DNA from: Mariannaea sp. PMI_226
Lineage: Eukaryota > Ascomycota > Sordariomycetes > Hypocreales > Nectriaceae
Assembly: GCA_024336345.1 (NCBI GenBank)
Contig: JANFOG010000007.1
Span: 1,240,001 to 1,304,000, forward strand
Direction: 5' to 3'
Length of the DNA stretch: 64,000 nt
The notes under the pieces are model-generated. The model was not told the DNA's origin. It did no database searches and saw nothing but the letters and a program-made list of their open reading frames with translations. A program made the position numbers and the translations under genes. Positions 1-11,470 of this stretch are shown one piece after another; position 1 is the stretch's first letter; each line of letters begins with the position of its first letter.

Positions 1-3000
1 TGATATCTTTATTTCAACAGATATTGCAAATCAGCCAGGGCGACAACTTGAAATTGTTTGCGATTTGAATAATACATTTGCCCGCTCTACAAATTTGAGT
101 ACTGCAGTTTTCCAGAGGAATGAAAATGGCGAGCCAAGATGTATCCTAACGTTGGAAAGAGGAGAGATCCGCGTGGTAGGAGAGTCACAAACCTCCACAA
201 AGAAGCCTGAGCATAACGATATTTTTAAATTGGAATGGGGCATCGATGTTTCGTCAGTTACGGCCCAGACCTTGGAATCTGCTGAGGTCCCATTGCAATC
301 AGACGAGGCCGGGATATCTCAAGCGGAAAAGGTTGAACTTGGCTCCGTTGCTTGCGCAAGGTACATCGACTGGGCAGTCAGGGAAATGCGTGATCGGGGA
401 CTGGCTGTGCAAGACGACCACCGGGTCCACTGGTGGAGACTGCTGGAGGAATTCTTTAGATCAGAATCAGGACAGGGTCTCATCCAACGGAGCCCAGAAA
501 CCAAAGAAGAGTTGGATCAGCTTACTTCGAGGCTGGGTGTCGAAGGGGAGGCTATAGCGCGGATTGGGCCCGAGCTCATCCCTCTTCTTACTGGTCAAAC
601 AGACCCTCTCGCCCATTTCCTCAAAGACGATCTGCTATTCCGTGTCTATCATTCCGATGAAGGTGCCCGACCCAATCGCTACATGGCTGACTATGCGAAA
701 ATTCTCACCTTTCAGCGGCGAGACTTGAAAATTCTGGAGATCGGAGCAGGAACCGGAGGTACCACCTTCCAATTACTCCAAGCATGTAGTCCCGACCGCA
801 AGGCCTTCTGTTCGGAATACATGTACACAGATATTTCGTCTGGGTTTTTCGAGGCTGTTCGCACAAGCAGGCTCAAAGATTGGGCACATCTACTGACGTT
901 CCAAACTCTTGATCTTGAGAAGGACGCCGCTGAGCAGGGATTTGAAGAGCACTCCTACGACCTAATCATTGCTGCAAATGTTGTTCATGCTACACGCTGT
1001 CTAGCCAAATCATTAGGCACTATTAATAAGCTGCTAAAACCTGGTGGCGTCCTTGGCCTCGTTGAGCTTACCAGGCCGACGCCATACATCACTATGACTT
1101 TCGGTTCCATCCCTGGTTGGTGGGCTGGAGTCGACGAAGGAAGGACGGACAGCCCATTGCAGTCTGCTGACCAATGGCACGAACACCTTCAGAAGGCTGG
1201 GTTCTCCGGCGTTGATCTGGCAGCATACGACCTTCCTGAACCCGAGAGACATTGCGCTCTGCTGCTATCAACTGCCCTCGCACCACAGCCGACGACAAAT
1301 GGACATCCAATAAATGCGATCAAGATATTAGACTCTAGATCTGAAGGAATTATTGAACAAACCTTTTCTAAGCACCTTGTTGATGGATTGACGACGAAAG
1401 GCCTCGCGGCCTCGGTAGCCGGGTGGACTGATGCGTCGGTCGATGCCGCCGGCTCGTACATTATCCTAGAATCGGCTCAACGGCCACTCCTCACGCATGC
1501 TTCTGCTGAAGAGTTCAGCCGAATTACATATTTGTTATCTAAAGCCTCTAAGGTGTACTGGATCAGCTTTGCAGAAGGCGGTAACAGCATTATCCCGGAA
1601 AATGCACTTACAGTTGGACTCTCTCGAACCGCTCGCAACGAGAACCCGCACCTCGACTGCTTTACAATTGATATACAAGACTCGTTAAGCCAAAACTACG
1701 ACTCAATCTGGGGAGCCATCATAGAATTTATCATTTCCGCAGAGTCCAAGCTTGCGAAGCACCAGCCTCGTGAGTTTGAGCTCATGTACAAGAATGGGAA
1801 GATGCAAATCCAACGCCTGGTACCTGACGATCGATTACAAAAGGCAGTGTCTGCTAGCTCAGAAGATACCAGCATTGATGAGGTTTTGATTCATCAAACT
1901 GACCGGCCTCTAAGAATCAACGTAGACAAACCTGGATTGTTAAGTAGCCTTGTATTCGTCGACGATGTGCGAGATGAACTTGCCCCTGACGAAATTGAAA
2001 TCAAGTCTTATGCATGGGGCCTCAACTTCTCAGATGTCTTCATAGCCCTCGGCCAGCTACCTCCCACACAACCCATGGTTGGCGAGAGTGCCGGAGTTGT
2101 TACTGCCGTGGGATCGAACTTTCTCTCTCAATACAAAGTTGGGGACCGTGTCACCGCCATGTTCGGCACACCGTATGCAAGTCGAACACGCACGAACGGG
2201 CATTTGGCCTATCGTATTCCCGATTCACTCTCATTCACCAACGCTGCTTCAATTCCTCTTACATTTTCAACCGCGTACTACTCCCTATTTGATTGTGCCA
2301 ACCTTCAGCCTGGGCAGACAATATTGATTCACTCCGCTTCAGGTGCACTCGGTCAAGTGGCTATCAAAATTGCACAGCGCCTCGGAGCAATTGTCTTTGC
2401 TACTGTAGGAAGTGCACCCAAAGGGCAGCTTTTGAAGGATCAGTACGGCATACCGGAGAGCCATATCTTCAGCAGTCGAACCACCGATTTTGCGACGGGG
2501 GTTAAGAGGCTTACAAATGGAGCTGGAGTGGATGTAGTTCTGAACTCTCTATCTGGCCCTATGCTCCACGCTTCTTGGGAGTGTGTTGCTATGTTCGGAA
2601 CGTTCGTCGAAGTGGGCAAGACAGACATTACTCGACAAAGCCCGCTGAGTATGAAGCCTTTTGAGCGAAACCTGAAGTTTATGAGTGTAGATCTTGTTAC
2701 ACTTTCGAGACAACGCCCGGCATCCTGCCAAAGGCTGTTACAGAAGATTTTTGCCGATTTGGAAGTTGGACTGCACACTCCGCTCCCATTGACTACGATG
2801 CCAATCGGTGAAATTGAGAAGGCATTCAGGTTGATGCAGAGCCGAAAGCATACCGGAAAAATTGTGCTAGAAGCCACAGATGAGTCTACTGTTTGTGCTA
2901 GAGCACAGCCTCTGCGACTTCGAACAGATGGGACTTACGTGGTGGTGGGTGGGCTTGGAGGATTGGGAAAACATCTCTGCCGACATCTCCAAGCCAAAGG

Positions 3001-6000
3001 CGCACGACATATCGCTCTGTTCTCAAGACAAAAGTTCGATGAAATGACGAAAGTTGAGATGGAAAGGAATTTAGCAGAGGTTTCTGGCGTCGTCGTCAGG
3101 ATTGTGACGTGCGATGTGGGAGATATAGACAACGTCCAACGTGTGGCTGACGCACTATCAGAGACCATGCCTCCAGTGAGGGGAATTTTCCACGGTGGTA
3201 TGGTTCTGTCGGTAAGTCAATCCCAACGTCCTAAAATTATAGAATCCGATATTGGGAAAAACTAATAGTAAAATAGGATCGAACCGTATCCCAGATCACG
3301 AGAAAGGATTTCGAGATCGCTCTTCATCCCAAGTATCATGGGACCGTCAACATTTATAAGGCTTTCTTTAGCGAGAATCTTGACTTTTTTATCAATCTCT
3401 CTTCGCTCTGCGGTATCGTCGGCACACTTGGGCAAGCCAACTACGCCGCAGGTGGCACTTACCAAGATATGTTTGCGCATGCTCAACTGTCAGCTGGCCG
3501 CAACAAGGTTGTAACACTGGACTTTCCTTTAATCAAGAGTACATATACTGTTACCAACGAACACACTCACTCTCTGGCCAGGCAGGGTGTCAAGCTTCTT
3601 CCCATAGAAGCCGCTCTGCCTGTCATCGACTACGCAATGAGCGGCAAAGCTTTCAAAGATGGTAATCACCAAATTGCTTTTGGCCTGGATCCTCAGTCCT
3701 TCATCGAACAAGCCAAGCATGGTGGAAGAATCCCTCCGCTTGTGTCTCATATTGCCCTTAATCGCCGACTAGATCCTGCACTTGGTGCCCCTGAGGGGCC
3801 CGAGCAGACGGTTGAGGAGAAAATAGCTCTCGCATCGACGATTGAAGATGCAGGCGATTTAGTGCTTGTCGCCATCTGGGAGAAGATCTCGTCACTCACT
3901 GCTATTGACCCGCAGGAGCTTGGTCTCGACGTGCCTATCGCGAACATGGCACTTGACTCACTCGTCGCAACCGAGATCAAAAACTGGATTACTAATACAC
4001 TACGCGCCCCAGTGCAAACCTCAGATATCATGGATGCGCCGAGTTTACGATCTCTGGCATCGTATGTGACAAAGAGCTCTGGTCTGGTCAAGGGATGGCC
4101 AGAAATCAATCAGAATCAGAACGATAAGGCTAGTGAGACGAATGGGGAGACTAATATCAACTCTGAGTCAGGGAACAGCAACGGGGAAGTTGCCCTCCCA
4201 AAGTATCCCTTGCAATCCTTGGAAACAACGCTGGAAGTCTTTCTTGATTCAGTTGGTCACATTGGAAATGCAGTGGAATTACAGCGTACCCAGGAGGCAA
4301 TTGACGCCTTTCAAAGCCCTGATGGGGTCGGGCAGCGACTCCAATCGCGACTTGCAAAGCTTTCTGGTAAACAAGATGAGAATGACGAAGTGGTTGACAT
4401 GTATGTCAGAAATAAATGGCTCCGAGGCCGAGATTGGCGGCCTAGACTTCGAAATTTCTTTGCTACTCTCCCCGGTCAGGATACAGCTCGTCAGTCCCAA
4501 GCGGAACAGGCTGCGTGGCTTTCTCTGGCAGCCTATCGATACAAGCTTGCAGTGGATACGGGCAGTATCAAACAAGACTACTATAATGGCCAAGCGCTGG
4601 ATAGTAAGTAATATCCGCCTTGTCTTCCAATTTTCTCCTTGTTTTCACAGATTACGCAGATAAGATTTATAGGAAGAGACTGACTTTATAAATTTTAGTG
4701 GCAACTGTACATTGGTTATTCAGCTCAAATCGTACGCCTGCCCTTGGTTGTGACCGCTACGATAGATTCCCAGATAGCGACTATCTTGTGGCCATGAAGA
4801 ATGGCCACGCCTTCAAAATCCCTATCAATGAGAAAAATGGGCACATCTTATCATTCGAAAAACTGGCATGCGTCTTCCGAAAGATATCAGAGGAAACTCC
4901 AGGCGACACAAACTGGGCGAGTATTCTCACCACTGCAAACAGGGATGACTGGGCGAAGGTGAGTCAAGCTAAGTCTCCTGATGGATTTTCCTATATATAC
5001 TCATATGTCTCAAGGTTCGTGAAGAGGTAATGGCATACAGTGAGAGCAACCAAGCTTTTGTGAAAACTATTGAAGAATCCCTTTTCATAGTGAACCTTGA
5101 GGATGCTGCTCCGGAAACAGCAGATGAGCGTGCAGATGTCTTTCTTCTAGACGAAAACTCAAACCGCTGGCTAGACAAGACACTTTCGTTCGTTGTTTGT
5201 GATAATGGCGTGTCAGCCATATGGGGTGAGCACACGATGGTCGACGGAACGACCTTTGGTGGCCTAATCAAAGCTCTCACGCATTCGGATGCTAAAGCTA
5301 CACAAACTGCAAACGGATTGCCCATTATGAATATTCAGGCCGACGTTGACTTCGCTTACCTTCCATTTACTATTCCTATTACTCTGGCTAAGTATATCAC
5401 TACACTGCAGGTTGAACACCGATCCGCCCACAATGGCTTCGCTCTAGCCAACCTCACACACACGAATTATGCGGCAGCCTACCTAAGGCAGCATAAGCTT
5501 CCACCAAAGACTGTAATTCAACTAGTGATCCAGATTGCAGTACGCCGTCTCTTTGGGTACAACCCCCTTGGGGCAGTTGACGTCATTTCTCAGCGTCCCT
5601 TCCGCGGCGGACGCACCGACATGATCTATATCATGACGCCCCCAGTTCAGGCATTTTGTGCTTCGGCAGATAACCCTGCTGTCACTCACTCACAAAAGAA
5701 GAAGTTGCTTGTGGAGGCGGTCAAGTCTCACGCCAGGCTTGTCGCTCTGTCAACGCGGGGTCGAGGCTTCAGATGGCACCTTATGGCGCTGCGGGAAATG
5801 TTGGAGCCAGGAGAGGAGCTTCCAAGTTTCTACCGAGATAGAATCTTTGAGCGAACGACCGAACGGCGAGTTTGTACAAGTTTCACAGAATTTGGCCTTC
5901 CCGAAATGGGAAGATGCCAACCTAATAAGACTGATGTTTGGGTTGGTGTACAGGTGTTCGAGGAAAGGTGAGCAGAGCTAGCCAAGTTACTGCTGAGAAA

Positions 6001-6127
6001 AGCCCGCTGACAGTTCATCAATAGGGTTCAATTTACAGTGATAAATGGAGAAGGAAAGTCGGGGCAGTTCGTTGACCATCTTAGGGATGCTGCCGAGGTC
6101 ATGAGGCAGATCATTGCAGCTGAGTAG
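1..6127 (+). CDS. Highly reducing polyketide synthase with C-terminal carnitine acyltransferase domain (5' end outside window)
   Basis: The reading frame is already open at the left edge, so KS, AT and most of DH lie outside. Exons are 1-3211, 3277-4603, 4699-4958, 5015-5967 and 6025-6127; all junctions are GT-AG and keep frame. Domain order: DH end (to about 230), C-methyltransferase with LEIGAGTGG (about 730-1200), ER with [10 protein letters not shown] (1980-2870), KR with [11 protein letters not shown] and catalytic Tyr in QANYAAG (2930-3500), ACP with the pantetheine serine in ALDSLVA (TCA 3958-3960), then a choline/carnitine acyltransferase domain (4195-6127) whose catalytic His is in GEHTMVDG (CAC 5231-5233). 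Known family: HR-PKSs with such a terminal domain, for example Tv6-931 of Trichoderma virens, release and recapture acyl chains with carnitine or other alcohols. All active-site motifs seen here are intact. The neighbouring BCKDH genes suggest branched acyl supply (inference). Confidence 0.96.
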
Positions 6128-7580
6128 CCGGATTCCTCGGTCTAATAGTAATTCCATCCACCGTTTGCCCTTAATTATTAGTCTAAGATTGCAGGTCTTC
6201 AAGATACTTCATTAGGTGTTTCACTATGAAGTATATTGTCATCCAGATGCTTCTCATTGAGTGCTATCTATTACCCCTTCGCCTTCAACGTGTTGCTGAA
6301 CTCTGTTCCTTAACTGTCACGAGTTCACAAGCCCGAAAATATAGAGTCCAGAAGCCGTAGTGGTCACTACCCGATCAGCGTATACATATTGATGCGGCCT
6401 TATTTCTAGTAGTTGCTGGACTTTGTGTGTTCCGCATATTGCGTGTCACTACATCCGGATGCTTGATACCACTCCACTTTGAAGAAAATGCCGAGAAGAT
6501 GCACCATTCACGCCCGCGCATAGGAGGATGCCTAGGTGCAAAAGCCGAGCCGTAAAGTTGACGGAATATCAGGCGGTAAAGAATAACGCTCAAAAAGGGT
6601 TAAGGGAGAAAAGGGGAGAGGGCGGGCTTGACGGACGGAAATTACAGTGTGTTATGTAAATAATCGGGCTTCCTCCTACCAACCTACCCTAGATCTGTTT
6701 GCTTGCTACCGAAACCCTCGCTATCGCCCAACCTGTGCTCTTGCCCCAATGGGGACTATATGTTGGCTCCACCCTCAGGACAGTAATAAAAATATCCATA
6801 TCCATATCTAGCCCGGCATGTCGTGTAATGAGTAAGTGAGACTATGTGGAGAACATGCTCAGCGATTGCCTTTAGCTAGAAATTCACATATGCATAAATA
6901 ATAGCTAAGACCATCCAATCCTGGCAATTCAAAACCCGATCTCTGGTCCTAGGGCACTGGTTGTAGTAACCCCACCTATCTTGATTTCTGGCTCCAGTCC
7001 ATCGCGTGAGTTTGTATTAGACTTGAGCTGTTTAATGCATTATGCTAAGCCTTTCAGCATAGAGGGTGTAATTCAATAAGTTTATTCGATTCGGTGATAT
7101 CAGGAAAGCATCCTTGAGGGTATTTTGCTAGCGTTGTCTGTCTGTCAGAAGGCATTAAAGTCTCCCTACTCAGGAGTGGGGTCCTACGATTGTCAAGAAT
7201 TCATCCTCTGGTTTATATGGTCTACGCCCGGTTTATGCAAGTCTATTGGGGCCCTGGGGCTAAACCCGAGGCGGGTGAAGATGAATGAAATCGATCACAA
7301 AATTACGGCGCTTCAGAAACGCCGACCAAGAAAGGATAGGATTGTCTATCACCGAAACCGGAGTACCCCCATGGTGTTGCTCGCATACGCTCGCTTATCC
7401 CCGGGAAACCAAGTGCAGCCTGTTCCGAGGCTACCAACCTTGGTATCATAGGATGCATCCATGGTTATGCCCATATCTTTAGTCCCTGATCATCTCACTG
7501 TTATTCATGACAAGGACGGGATTCTCCAAACTCGTTTCACTTGTTTCTTTTCAAGGGCCAGTTGGAAGATATCAATCCAG
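6128..7580. other. Intergenic region between PKS and BCKDH E1-alpha
   Basis: No convincing gene in 1.45 kb; the ORFs here lack family features. It should hold the PKS 3' UTR and the E1-alpha promoter. CCGGATTCCTCGG just after the PKS stop (about 6129-6141) resembles the CGGATTCCG in the E1-beta/E2 promoter, a weak hint of a shared Zn2Cys6-type site. Confidence 0.5.
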
Positions 7581-9247
7581 ATGAATTTTGCAGCTAAGCG
7601 GCGTGCCACTCGATGGCTCAAAGGAAACTCACGGGCATTCAATGGGGGTTATTATGTCCAAATTCATCATTTCGAGAGATTGAACTCCGTAGCGACAACC
7701 ATTTCAAATTCAGAACCGTAAGTTGTGACGGCCAACATGGCGTGTTTGTTTCGTGTGTTTCTTCAACTGGTTCCACCTCGATCTAGCTCTTGATACATGT
7801 TTGAAACAACATGACTGAAATTATTTAGGCCCAAATTCCCAGGCGCTATGAAGAGCCAACTGACCGATACCATGGAATTTGTGTCGCCAGCATCGCGGCC
7901 CGTCATTCCTACCTTCAATGTTATGGACTTTAACAGTATGATCAAGACAGAGCACGATGATCTCAAAGAGCTTGACAATGAGACGATTCTCACGTGGTAT
8001 AAAAACATGGTTACACGTCAGTGGCCACACAAACCCCTGAATATTAAACTGTCGCGGGTCCTGACGTCTTGATTGAATAGTAAACACGCTTGACACTATC
8101 ATGTCGGATGCTCAGCGGCAAGGTCGAATCAGTTTCTACATGGCAAGAAAAATCTGTAACCATAACATGTTTTCTAGGCTGACTGACGCGGCCATAGGCA
8201 TCCTCTGGAGAAGAAGCTGTAATGATTGGATCGGCTGCTGCCCTTGACGCTGGAGACGTGATCACATGCCAATACCGCGAAACTGGAGTCTTCATGCAGC
8301 GAGGGTTTACTTTGAAGGACTTCATGAGCCAGCTATTCCATAACAAGAACGATCCTGGTAAGGGAAGAAACATGCCCTGCCATTATAGCGGTAAGCTCAA
8401 AGTCAACGCGGTAGGCAATTTTTTTCTTCAATATCAAATCATAGTTCTCGGAGGCACTAACAACGTTGGCATCTTTCAGCATGCCGTTGCCTCCACCTTG
8501 GGCACACAAATTCCACACGCGACGGGAGCCGCATACGCTCTCAAATTGAACGCCATGGAAGATCCAGCAAGCAAACCACAAGTAGGCGTTGTTTACTTCG
8601 GCGATGGCGCTGCTAGCGAGGGTGACTTCCACGGTGCCCTCAACCTGGCCGCTACTAAAGATTGCCCTGTTATTTTTATTTGCCGCAACAACGGCTTCGC
8701 TATCTCGACTCCAACAACAGAGCAATACCGTGGAGATGGTATTGCGTGCCGCGGACCGAGTTACGGTATTGATTCGCTCCGAGTTGATGGAACGGATATT
8801 TTTGCCGTGTATGCTGCGACGAAGGAGGCGCGGCGGAGGGCGCTTGAAGGTGGTGGCCGCCCAATCCTGTTGGAGTTCATGAGTTACCGAATCTCCCACC
8901 ACAGCACAAGTGACGACAGTTTCGCTTACCGAAGCAGACAAGATGCTGAGCCATGGACACAACGTGACAACCCACTTAAACGCCTGCGTAAGTGGCTTGA
9001 AAATAAAGAGCTATGGGACGAGACGATGGAAGCCCAATTCCGCAAACAGGTCCGTAGGGACATTCTGAGAGAGCTGGAAGCAGGAGAGAAGGAGAAGAAG
9101 CCAAGAATCTCCTCGGTATTTGACGATGTTTACGCTCATCTTACTGAAGAGGCAATCGCACAAAAGGAAGAACTCAAGCGTCTGATCCTGAAGTATCCCG
9201 GAGAGTACGATGTCCACGAACATGAGGGAGGGATTGAGGGTCTGTAG
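7581..9247 (+). CDS. Branched-chain 2-oxoacid dehydrogenase E1 component, alpha subunit
   Basis: Five exons: 7581-7717, 7829-8016, 8081-8142, 8198-8410, 8480-9247 (455 residues). The thiamine-diphosphate-dependent E1 heterotetramer decarboxylates 2-oxoacids of Val, Leu and Ile in the mitochondrial matrix. Evidence: ThDP motif GDGAASEG at about residue 241 with the paired RNNGFAIST at about 269, and the E1-alpha phosphorylation-loop signature HHSTSDDS at about 339. That signature separates BCKDH from pyruvate dehydrogenase. I chose ATG 7581 because it opens a basic, acid-free presequence (MNFAAKRRATRWLKG). Oddities: intron 3 (8143-8197) fits only as GC-AG, and intron 4 (8411-8479) is 69 nt, in frame and stop-free, so retention would add 23 residues. 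It converges with E1-beta. Whether it is the only copy in the genome cannot be seen. Confidence 0.93.
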
Positions 9248-9521
9248 AGTGTAACAAAGGCTTTAGTCTCCATTGTCATTAGTACTATTATTATTATTAT
9301 AAACCTAGAACTAGTTGTGCAGTATAGTGTCCTCGTTGAGATATGCGACTATAGCACTTTTATTGCAATGTGTACTAATGCCAATAGTTTATCTTGAGGG
9401 TTACCGAACTATGAGCTCGGCTTTGGTTTCGTCTTCACAGAAGGCCACGCAAATGTTCTGGGATTGACGAGCACATTCGACCTAACATCTTGACTGCATA
9501 AAAAAGCTATATATTCCTATC
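9248..9521. other. Convergent 3' intergenic between E1-alpha and E1-beta
   Basis: 274 bp separating two convergent stop codons. It holds a TTATTATTATTATTAT-like AT stretch near 9287-9301, plausibly serving 3'-end formation. No gene is visible. Confidence 0.6.
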
Positions 9522-10855
9522 TTAGTAGTCTTCAAGGCTGCTACGAAGTGCATCGTATACTCCTGTTAAAATTTTATGTTAGCCCTTTGATTGATCTCTG
9601 TACATTGCAAGCACCGACGATATCCAGCAAAAGGCAAGAAAAGAACTTACTAGTCACGTCAGGCATAATCCACTTCTCGTAGGCTAAGCCGGTGTGTGTG
9701 GTCCATCCACCAATGCGCTTCACTGGCGATTTTAGGTGAAAAAAGGCTCGGTCCTGAATGGTAGCGGCGATTTCTGCACCGACGCCGTAGTTCACCATGC
9801 TCTCATGAACAACAATAGCCCGGCCCGTTTTAGATACGCTATCGATAATTGTTTGCCGATCCCATGGGTAAATTGTGCGTAGATCGATCAATTCGACACT
9901 GGCACCCGGCATGTCTTTTTCAAGAGCTTCGATTGCTGCGGCGCATGTGTACATCGGGCGTCCATATGAAATGACGGTCACATCGGTGCCTGATTTGACA
10001 ATCTCGGCCTGGCTCAGCGGAAGCGTGTATGCTTGTTCAGGGACTTCTTCAGCGGCCGCTCGGTAGAGAATCTTAGGCTCCATAAAAATGACGGGGTCTT
10101 CAGAATCGAGGATCGCGGACAGAAGCAGACCTTTTGCTTGAGTGGGAGATCGGGGGACAACGATACGGAATCCGGGGATATGGCAGAACAGCGACTCCGG
10201 AGATTGAGTATGATATCTGTAAGTGTGTTCATATTTTAGCAAACCAGTCCCAAAGTCAAGGGTGATTGTCATATAGAGATTTTACTTACAGTGCACCGTG
10301 TCCCACGCCACCACATGGCATTCGAATAACCATCCCACCTAGATTTCCACCAGTCTGGCCCTCTCTATATCTAAACTTTGCCGCTTCGTTGACAATCTGA
10401 TCAAAGGCAGGGAATACGTAGTCTGCAAACTGGATCTCCACGACAGGTTTGCGACCTTCGGCTGCCATGCCTACAGCGGCTCCAACGATCCCTTGCTCGG
10501 TGATGGGAGTGTTGAAAACGCGGTGTTCCCCGAAATCAGACTGAAGGCCTACGGTGCAACGAAATACACCACCAAAAGCCACGTCCTCGCCAAAACAAAG
10601 GACCTTGGGTGATGCGCTGAGCGCTGTGCGAAGTGCGTCATTCACAGACTGACACAGATTCATGCGTTTCGACGATCCATGCGTAGGTAAGCCAGCTGTG
10701 TTCGGAAACGTCTCTTTGCTGTGATGTAGAAGGGGGGTAGAGTTATAGTTGATTGGATTATTCAGTCGCCGCGTCGCTGGTGAGGATGCTAAGGAGTGAG
10801 CATAACGCCGCACTGCTAGCCCTGGATGCCCTCTAAAAAAGTTGGACGTCGCCAT
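9522..10855 (-). CDS. Branched-chain 2-oxoacid dehydrogenase E1 component, beta subunit
   Basis: Three exons on the minus strand: 10855-10290, 10216-9651 and 9562-9522 (390 residues); both introns are GT-AG and restore frame exactly. Evidence: the beta-subunit core [17 protein letters not shown], then [36 protein letters not shown], the splice-joined [15 protein letters not shown] and the C-terminal transketolase domain with [13 protein letters not shown]. The last exon is only 41 nt and completes a normal C-terminus (LRSSLEDY). The N-terminus ([17 protein letters not shown]) is a mitochondrial presequence. The product pairs with E1-alpha. It is divergent from E2 across 615 bp, which suggests shared control. 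Length matches the family. Confidence 0.94.
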
Positions 10856-11470
10856 CGCTCTGTGCAGACTTCAGCAACTTCCTTTCCTTGACAATGTATC
10901 CGAAATCCCTAGGAGAAGAGTGTCTTATGCCTAGGGTTTAGATTAGGTCTGATCCTCCGGCATTTTGCAAGGACTGCGGCGATGACATATCCCGAGGACG
11001 AGGTCGGCCCAACCCACGCTCTTTACACATCACGTCTAGTATACCGATGCTTACCGCAACCTGGCGTTTATGCACAGAGACCCCAAGCGATGATCGGAGG
11101 TGAGGTCTTCGGATTCCGCCCCATCGGGCTATTTCCAGATGGCGGGGTTAAATACCACCACCATGATAGTGCCGCCCGCATTTGATCATCCTTGGTACGC
11201 TTATTTCCAGATTAGTCCGGAGAACCTCTGTAAGCCCATTAGAGATCTATCGTAATTTTTAACCAATCCGCCGTTCAAGCCGTCCAAATGAACATAGCCA
11301 GGGTCTGGTTTGCATCGGCTTAATGAGGAAGTAAATACACGAAGGGCGAGAAGTTAGCCGATGCGACTGTTCTATCAAGAAGGCCAAGTGAGCCCAGTTC
11401 CGTTGCCTTCCTGGACTTTAGGTTGGGTTCGTATCGCTGGATTTCAAGACACCAATTTCTGAGCCCACAA
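10856..11470. promoter_or_regulatory. Bidirectional promoter region between E1-beta and E2
   Basis: 615 bp lie between divergent start codons, so it must contain both promoters. CGGATTCCG at 11110-11118 is a CGG-N3-CCG inverted half-site pair of the kind bound by Zn2Cys6 regulators. No TATA box is clear. Function is inferred from position and motif only. Confidence 0.45.

Noticed and set aside
8222..9247. E1-alpha starting at ATG 8222 as a single exon
   Set aside because: Conserved upstream sequence (WYKNMVTLNTLDTIM) and a mitochondrial presequence are recovered by splicing from 7581, and 8411-8479 reads as an intron.
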